Source: Eupeodes corollae (Eukaryota > Arthropoda > Insecta > Diptera > Syrphidae). From it: 64,000 nt of DNA. Below the pieces are notes generated by a model that worked only from the letters and a program-made list of their open reading frames with translations, did not search any database and was not told the origin of the DNA. Location of the stretch: the NCBI RefSeq assembly GCF_945859685.1, contig NC_079147.1, forward strand, positions 309,626,485 to 309,690,484, written 5' to 3'. The translations under genes and the position numbers were made by a program. Positions 56,661 through 64,000 of this stretch are shown here, piece after piece; the first letter of the stretch is position 1; the number at the start of each line of letters is the position of its first letter.

Positions 56661-57685
56661 AAACATCCATTTCCAATAAGCTGTTTGAATTTGATCGTAG
56701 TCGTTATTCTGTTTTGTTTCGTAATGAAAGTTCAATTCAATTTGTTGTCAATTCTGGCGTCCCTCAGGGCAGCCACCTAGGTCCTATTTTATTTGTTTTA
56801 TTTATTAACGACTTGGTTTCAAACTTAAAAAACTCGTCTGTCCTTATTTATGCTGATGACATTAAGCTTTTCAGAAGTATAAAATCCTCCTCTGACTGTT
56901 TATTATTACAAGAAGACTTAACAATATTTAGGGAATGGTGCAATAAAAACCGACTTGTTTTAAATGTTGACAAATGTAAAACTATGAGTTTTACACGTAA
57001 AAAAATTCCGTTTTTGTACGACTATATGTTTGATTCTTGTCCGTTATGTAAAGTTTCTATGTTTTCTGACTTAGGTATTATTCTAGATCCCAAATTATCA
57101 TTTAATGATCATTTAAGTTATATAATTAAAAAAGCCAATAGGGTTCTTGGATTCATTAAAAGATTCGGTCGTGATTTTCGGGATCCTTATGTTCTTAAAC
57201 TTCTATTTATTTCGTTTGTTAGACCAATTTTAGAATACGGCTGTGTGGTATGGTCACCTTATTACTCAATACATGTTTCAAGAATTGAAGCGATCCAAAA
57301 AAGGTTTCTGCGTTTCTGTCTTCGGTCTCTTCCATGGGCAAGGGAAAATCTATTTCCTCCTTATTCTCAAAGACTAGCTTTGATCAGCCTCCCTTCTTTG
57401 ACTAACCACAGAAAGTATTTACAATTTTGTTTTATTGTTGGGATTATTAATGGTTCGATATCATTGCCATCAGTTCTAAGTAAATTAAATTTCAGTTTCA
57501 GTCGTGCAAGTTTAAGGCGACAGCAACCTATTATTCAAATATTTAGCAGATCAAACTATGGTGTATGTAGCCCTCTCAATCAGTTAATAACAATTTATAA
57601 CGAATTTCATTTTTGTTTAGAATCTGTAAATGATAATATAAAATGTAAACAATTTAAACTTATGTTTTTCAACAATATTGTATAA
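56661..57685 (+). pseudogene. LINE reverse transcriptase, C-terminal two-thirds
   Basis: An open frame of about 340 codons after an in-frame stop at 56658. It reads KLFEFDRSRYSVLFRNESS, the RT block NSGVPQGSHLGPILFVLF with INDL, the active site LIYADDIKLF, then NKNRLVLNVDKCKTMSFTRK, FSDLGIILDPKLSFNDHL and VRPILEYGCVVWSPY. It ends with the family C-terminus (RIEAIQKRFLRFCLRSLPW, then SLPSLTNHRKYLQFCFIV). Stop at 57683-57685. The frame is uninterrupted, so this copy is rather young, but without endonuclease it cannot transpose alone. There is no ATG at the start of the frame; 56714 is a TTG. Confidence 0.9.
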
Positions 57686-57800
57686 TAAATATAAATTATG
57701 ATATTAGATATTATTAGATTATAAGAATTTTTTTAAATATTGTTAACGTTAGATTTTAACGAATTAAATAAATTAAATTTTATTAAATTAAATTAAACAT
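56661..57800 (+). mobile_element. Jockey-type LINE, 5'-truncated
   Basis: The 3' part of a non-LTR retrotransposon: the coding segment (56661-57685), a short 3' UTR and an AAATT-rich tail (about 57760-57795). Endonuclease and the first half of the RT domain are missing, as in typical 5' truncation. The same family, diverged, occurs at 63497-64000 on the other strand. No target duplication could be seen, partly because the right flank is another element. Confidence 0.85.
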
Positions 57801-57814
57801 AATCCTACATAAAA

Positions 57815-58150
57815 TAGCCTAAAGGCGTTAAATCACACGATCTAGTCGGCCAATTGACCGTTCCCAAACTGGAAATAAAATGTTCACCGAACTCGCCTTT
57901 CAATAAATCCATTGTTGCTGGGTGGCATGTGGCAATGTCTTGTTGAAACCACATGTCATGAAAGTCAAGCTCTTGCATGTAAGATGCAACCAGGCCATAA
58001 ACCGCACAAAACTCTTCCATTTTCTGGAGCTCTTGCAATGCTTTTGGCTGATATTCACTCCAAACTCGACAATTCTACTTATTTACGTACCCATTGAACC
58101 AAAAATGAGCTTCGTCGCTGAACACAATTTTTCCAAAAAGAAGCGCTTGA
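57815..58150 (-). pseudogene. mariner-like transposase fragment
   Basis: The minus strand from 58150 reads KIVFSDEAHFWFNGYVNK (first catalytic Asp), a stop, NCRVWSEYQPKALQELQKM, a deletion, then FHDMWFQQDIATCHPATMDL (second Asp), LKGEFGEHFIS and WPTRSCDLTPLGYF. It belongs to the same family as 17175-17864, which carries FSDEAHF and CDLTT/DYFLWG. The third catalytic Asp of the LDYF motif is Gly here. Further sequence to about 58330 (TTTGACAACATTGG, read on minus TTTTAACAGTTGACGC) may be the element's terminal region, but no TIR pair was found. Confidence 0.82.
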
Positions 58151-58330
58151 TGAACTTTCTTAACAGAGCACGTATTTTGATAATAAAATTCAATAATGTA
58201 AGACGATTCATGGTTAAATTATAGACCAGTCTGAAGATGTTTGACAATAAAACAAATCACGAATCGTGCGTCAACTGTTAAAACCAATGTTGTCAAAAAG
58301 GTAATAGCTAAATAATCGCCCTTTATTTAT

Positions 58331-61300
58331 GAAAACTTAACGACTCTAAAATTAGAAAGATTGCCCTGTCATTAAGAAGAAAAGTAGGATTTAATGGGAA
58401 AAATACGTTTAAACTTGTTGTTGTCTTTGGACTTTTAAATGCCAGGATTTTTGCAAGCTGTTACAAGTATAATATTATTGTGTTCATAACAAAGTATAAC
58501 AAATTAAGGAACAAACATTGGTTACAAATCTGAGCATATCCGTTATTTACAATTACATATGTATTTTAACGCATTCGCATTTTTTCCTCGCCTTAAAGTC
58601 CATATTTGGGAACATTTTTGGATATACAAAAAAAGATATACATACACTTATACCCAGATACCACCTAAATCAATAGACGTAATATTCTAGGGACCTCGAA
58701 ACGTCGAAAAATTGTAAAATTTTTAATTCAACAAATCGCATAGGTTGCAATAACTTTCGACAGAAAATAAATCCAAACATTTCGAAAAGATTTGTTGATT
58801 TAGTTCGTTGAAGACAAACAAAATTATATATTAATTGGAAGCTTTAATAAGTTGATTTTTGAATGCAAATTGGTACCTGAAAACAATAATTTGTAGAATA
58901 CTTAGAGATACATAATTAAATGACAATTTTAACAAGCATATCAGAACAAGCAATTCAAAACCTTGAAAATTAATCATGTAGTTTAGTATTACAAGATTGA
59001 ATACGAATGACGTTTATAGATAAAATACAAACTGCCTTTTCCAAAGAATTAAAGTGCCTTGAATTCTTAATCTTAAATTTGCAAAGCACTTGAAGTTGCA
59101 AGTTTGAATATGTGCATCACTTTTAAACAAAGACAAAACTGTTTATTCATTGGACAATAGCTTCGGCAAGAAGAAGAACAAAAGCACTTTATTTTGCATA
59201 CAAAATCAAATTTCTCGTTGTTTAAGTTATGCCTCATTTACTTAAAAGCTTTATAAATCCCTTTTCCCAGCCATTTGCATTTGTCTTGATCTCTCTTTCC
59301 AAGAAGATTAAATGCGACAAGCTGAAAGAAATCGAACATAAGAGTTACATCGAAATATAAAAAGTATTATAAAAAACATTACGAACTTAGGAAAGTTGAA
59401 TATTTAAATGTTTAAAATGACTAGTAACAAAAAATACATTTTCTAACATAAATATTGGTAACTTCCTTTGAAAGTTTATCAATCGATAATTTTTCAATTA
59501 TGTACAACTGCATTAATAATATGTATGCAGGTGGAGGTAATACCATATGGTCATAATTGCAGCAAATCACAAGGTAAATTCCTTCCTCTACATTTCTTTA
59601 TTTCTATATTGCAGTAAGAATTAAGAAATATTCTTGAAGTTTCAAACAAAAGACTGAAAGTAAGATGCAATTTAAGGGAACTTAGTTCATAGTTTCACTT
59701 TATTAAGTTCTTTTGAAAACATGAAAGAAAATAGCTCACCAGGTTTTCGATACCTGTGTTTCCTCGAATTTAGTTAGTATTTTTGAGAACTGAGAAAAAG
59801 ACGAATCTTTACATCCCCGGAAAAGTTTTGATGTTTTCTGTTTTAATTTTTTAAGAAATATAAAAGTTACATTCACAAAACTCGTGTCCATAAACTGTTA
59901 CGTCGATTAGCATCAAAATCAGTTATGAAACTTCTCAAAAACAATAGGTTTTGGGTAATGCTTCAAAATTTATACTGAATTACAATATAGAATTATCAAA
60001 ACGTATATATAGTTCTATACAAATACTTAGGTTGAGTTAAAGACTTTTGAGTGTTGTTTTGATGTTTCAATTTCTTTTGTTTTTCCTTTTCTGTAATAAA
60101 TTAATTTTAAGAAGAAGAATTTTTGTTGTTTGAAAATTCACTGGAATATCGAACACCAGTTTCAGACAATTTTCCAATTATAATCAAAAGTCAGATAACA
60201 ATAAAGAGAAAGGTATCTGGTAGTCAATCCACGTAAAAGTTATATCCTTTTTCAGATCGCTTCAGATTAATTTTCTTCGATGTTCTTTTTTGTTTCCTTG
60301 AAATATTTTCATCATCCGATACAGTTTATAGCCTTTCATTCAATTTGAAACTTTTTAAATAATTCTTACATTACAACAACCCCCCTCCCCGCTACCTACT
60401 TGAAGTATTGTAGCCTTGATCGAAATTCAAAAAAAAATAATCCATTGAAACGTATTCGTGCAAATTTGAAATTTTAAGCAATTAAATTTAAGGAAAGACT
60501 TTAAAGGTCTATGGCAGGTATATTGTATGCATTTGCAAAATCTCGAAGCACATCTACCCCTTTTCTTATACTTGCTTTATTCAGAACACAAACCATCAGA
60601 TGAACAAAAGGATATTCGTTAAAATATTAAATTTACTTCAGGTCAAGTGGGGTGTGTGTAAAGTGTACCTATAACTCACATGAAAAGAATATATCCTTTC
60701 AATTTAAGCTACATACCTACAGAAACGATGAAAGCACATGTCTTGACTCACGTTTTACATTCACACATATCGGGCCCTACCAACCCCAAACCTATAACCG
60801 AGAACCAACCCCAATCCACCCACCAGCCCATCCTTCGTCAGCTTCACGGACATCATAAGTTATGAATGTGTATCACGCCCACTGAAGGATATTATGTAAG
60901 CGCAATCCGCGCGTCGTCATCATCATCGTCTTCGTCTTCGTCTTCGCCGCACGTTTTCCTTTTTCACAAAGCAAGTTTTGCTAGCTTTTCATTTACGACA
61001 CATCACCGCCTCGTTAGCGTTTAGGAAATATTACAATTTAACGCTCGAATGATATTCATTTGTCTTCATATAAATAACAAAAACAAAATGTAAAACCCAT
61101 TACTGAAATTACATTTTCACTGCATTCCTCCCAGTTATTGTGTTTTTGAGAAATAAATTTAAGTGTCTTAAACAACAATTCGTATACATTATGCCGCGGC
61201 GGGAAATCTTTTCGTTTTCTTTCTACCATCGCCAGCGCCATCAAAAAACAAAAAAAAACGACAAACTTTCAATGTCATTGCTTTGCAGTGTAATGTGCTT

Positions 61301-63307
61301 GAAGTTTGGTAAGGGAGTTATGGCTACCCCACAAAACGCAAACACTGTGTCTTGGTGGTAAGGGTTTTTCGAAATGTGTTTTGAAATACAATGCCCATCA
61401 TGTTTTGTAAGTGAACATGAACATCCTCCACCTCCTCTGTCGAGCTTAAATGAGTCGAGTCTGCTGCGTCTTTTAAGATGTTTGCAGCAGCTTCCATGTT
61501 GCAGTGTAGTTTATGCATTTAATAATGGCACGCAAAGATATGAAGCTTTTTCGTCCTTACATTTTCTTGCAAGGCCCAACATTCTGCCATGGAAACGTTT
61601 TTAAGCTAAAAAGGACGGAATGACTGAAAGAGCTGTTTTTCCGTACAGATTTGAGGTTAAAAAGAGCTTCCAGAATTTTCGTAGTTTGGTGGTGTTCGTC
61701 GAATGAATGTTGTTGCATTTCGGAAAAAAAACTCTAAGAACCTAATCCGCATTTTCAATGCAAGGAACTATACATATAGAGAGAAAACAAGGGAGTAAAA
61801 GGACGAATCAGCAATATAAATCCCCAGCTCTACAAAACGACAAATACCTAACAAAGGGCCGCAAGTCTACCTTCCTCCATGATGGGAGTTTATTTTTGAT
61901 GATTCATTGCTTTTGAGTCTTGTGTCTTCTTGTGTTCTGCTAACGTTCATTTATTCCAGAAATAAGTTTACCAGTCAACAAGGACGAGGACGACTACAAC
62001 ATTACGAGGATTTTTTTGACAAATGGCTGTCGTTAGTTGTATTAAAAAATAAATGCCTCTCTGGCAGGAGATTCCAAATAAAAATAAAATATTTTTTATT
62101 AAATAAGAAAAATAATAAAGTGTTCAAATGGTGCACATTAACTGGTTCTTGCTGCCATCAAGCCTTAAAGCTTAAAATTAACTACATTTTTAGTCTGGAA
62201 TTCAAGTCTGAAATTCATTTAAGCGAAACAAAAAACATTGCGTAAGGTCAAAGAAGATGTTAGGAGTGATTTTGAATCTTACAGGATAGATATAGATTTT
62301 GGAAAGGAACGAAAAACGGGATTGTTTCATGCCTTCTTCAATGATGACTTTTTGAAATGATTTTTTAGGCTCCATGAACCATGAATTTGATGTACCTTTG
62401 AATATTGCTGCCGTCTTTGTTTACCCAAGTTTACCCTAAGCAATGGAATAAAATGGAAGAAGAGGAACGAAAATTAAATTGAAATTGTACGAGTTTATTG
62501 AAAATTAATGAATTTCCTTCCAAGATAAAAAGAGACACAGATGTTTTGTGCCTTCTGGCTTTTCGCGGTTTTCAATAAAATTCCTAACAGAGGAAAGAAG
62601 AAGAATAGATATATGAAACATTCGTACCTGCTGCCTACAATATTGATGAAACGTTCTATACTTAGGGATACGTTTAACTGCCTTCTTCTTTATAACAAAC
62701 ATGTGAGGAGTAAAGAGGCTTTGATTATCCTTTGAATGTTGAACACAATGCTATCGATTGAAAAACTGTTACAGGATTTGAAAATAGATTTCTTGTAAAA
62801 TGTCTTTCTGGTTTAATATTGACAATGACATCACTTATATCTACCAACTTCAAGTGCCAACTTTTAATTGACAGTTTAGAAATGTTCAAGTTCAGCTTTT
62901 ATGTATAAACCTCATTTATTATGAAATTGATAATATTTATATTGATAAAAAAAATGGTTCGAAACATGAATCGCTTAACTATGATATTTATCAACTATCA
63001 ATAATTAATAGTTCACAATCGCATTAGAAGTTATTGATGGCACCGAATCGACGAATGTTTAGTCTTCCGCTTTGCACTTTTTGTCAGGGAATTTTCAGAA
63101 GTTAAATATAAGTTTTGTCATTAATCCTACGAAAACTTTTAATTCCAAAATTGTATGGATGAAAAATACATTGTAAACAATACAAAATAGACCATAGAAA
63201 TCGAAACAAATCTGTAGAAGTAAGTGAAAAACGTTTAAATGCAGACAAATTAATAGCATTATGTACTTTCCAGATGAAAAAAATACGTTTGTAAAGGTTA
63301 ATTTAGT
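58331..63307. other. Stretch without recognisable gene; possible regulatory island 60630-61060
   Basis: AT-rich. At 60630-61060 composition becomes balanced, with C-rich sequence (CCAACCCCAATCCACCCACC) and a CATCATCATCGTCTTCGTC triplet run near 60915-60955, which could be a promoter or leader but has no supporting ORF. Short ORFs at 61056-61604 (both strands) and 61907-62245 show no domain. Confidence 0.4.
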
Positions 63308-63496
63308 AGAACCCGTGGCCTGATGGTTAGTACGTTGGACTGTCATGTCAGAGGTCTTAAGTTCAATCTCCGCCTGTGTCATCTTAAGTTTATTTCACGG
63401 GTACTGCCTCTTGCGTTGAATTGAGAAATCCTCCAAGAATAGTTCTTGTTATGAAAAGTGCCTGTTTCTCTTAATAACTGTTTAAGAATGAATGTT
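63308..63496 (+). mobile_element. tRNA-derived SINE, 3' part cut by LINE
   Basis: The 5' two-thirds of the SINE. The head ACCCGTGGCCTGATGGTTAG, TACGTTGGACTGTCATGTCA and GTTCAATCTCCGCC is the most tRNA-like of the copies (D-loop TGGTTAGTA, anticodon-loop CTGTCAT as in tRNA-Asp). The body ends near TTAATAACTGTTTAAGAATG, where the poly(TTTA) end of the next LINE begins. Confidence 0.82.
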
Positions 63497-64000
63497 TTTA
63501 TTTATTTATTTATTTATTAAATTCGTTAAACAAACTAACGTTAGAACTTAAGACTAATATTACATTTATTCTTTGATTTATAGATCTACAATGCTTTAAT
63601 CAATTTGTAATACTTGTTGTAAACTAAAATCAAGTGGTTGAGGGGACTCTTTTTACCATAGTTCGATCTGCTTGATATAGGGCGTTAAGGAACTTGTCTT
63701 CTAATACTTGAACGGCTAAAAATAAAGTTTAATTGTTCCAAAATTGATGGTGATGTGACTGACCCATTGATTAATTTTATAATAAAGCACAGCTGAATGT
63801 ACTCTCTGTGTTTAGAAAGCGATGGAAGATTTATGAGCGTGAGCCTATGATTATACGTTGGAAGTTCGAGCCTATTGGACCATGGGAACAAACGGAGGCA
63901 GAAGCGCATGAATCTTCTTTTACTCCTTCTATTCTGTTTATATGGACTGATTAAAAGGGAGCTCATATTATGCAGCCATATTCCAATATTGGTCTTACAA
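63497..64000 (-). mobile_element. Jockey-type LINE, 3' part, running off the window
   Basis: A minus-strand LINE whose 3' end is an (AAAT)n tail (plus-strand TTTA run at 63497-63520). Coding from 63966 leftward: RRFMRFCLRLFPWSNRLEL, PTYNHRLTLINLPSLSKH, REYIQLCFIIKLINGSV and NFIFSRSSIRRQ. This aligns block by block with the C-terminus of the LINE at 56661-57685 (KRFLRFCLRSLPW, LALISLPSLTNHRKYLQF, FSFSRASLRRQ). The frame breaks near 63685, and the element continues beyond 64000. Confidence 0.85.

Noticed and set aside
63310..63380. Functional tRNA-Asp gene
   Set aside because: The head cannot form full acceptor and T stems and is part of a dispersed SINE.

Overview
The window looks like euchromatic intergenic and intronic DNA of a fly (Diptera, Brachycera). 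It is strongly AT-rich, holds one clear host protein-coding exon, and carries many broken transposable elements. The host exon (27659-29440) encodes a 593-residue class A GPCR. Its transmembrane core, third intracellular loop and C-terminal tail closely match the Drosophila short neuropeptide F receptor (sNPF-R). A splice acceptor lies upstream in the 5' leader and a consensus donor lies one base after the stop codon, so most surrounding unique sequence is probably intron or flank of this gene. I cannot name the species.

Left part (1-27453): a Tc1 element with TA duplication (1762-2957); several copies of one tRNA-derived SINE (5790-6306, split by a LINE tail; a fragment at 9432-9560; 12950-13231); a LINE reverse-transcriptase remnant (about 9010-9300); a mariner-like deletion derivative (17175-17864); and a 428-bp foldback-like element built from GTCGA repeats with a 9-bp target duplication (21250-21677). 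Long AT-rich stretches lie between them.

Middle (27454-29447): the sNPF receptor exon. Its leader has three AUG-initiated upstream ORFs; the last ends one base before the receptor start codon.

Right part (29448-64000): another SINE (30293-30592); a LINE interrupted by a second LINE tail with a 13-bp duplication (32583-33320); a Tc1 remnant interrupted by a complete-ended 5.5-kb BEL/Pao element on the minus strand (33634-39157, duplication CGCTG) that has lost its reverse-transcriptase core but keeps a PHD finger, a protease, RNase H and a full integrase triad; a second Tc1 element (42772-43974); a short Helitron with both termini and a helicase C-terminus (44124-45418); a piggyBac remnant; a LINE (50376-52340) into which a 5S rRNA-derived SINE has inserted (51423-51696); a candidate MITE (53177-53384); a possible last coding exon of an unknown minus-strand gene (53959-54050); a Jockey-type LINE (56661-57800) followed by a mariner-like fragment; and a SINE/LINE nest running off the right edge.

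The most noteworthy items are the 5S-derived SINE, the foldback-like element, the reverse-transcriptase-less PHD-bearing BEL/Pao copy, and the uORF arrangement of the receptor. No rRNA gene, functional tRNA gene, CRISPR array or prokaryotic-style operon was seen. All database comparisons are from memory of protein families; none was run.
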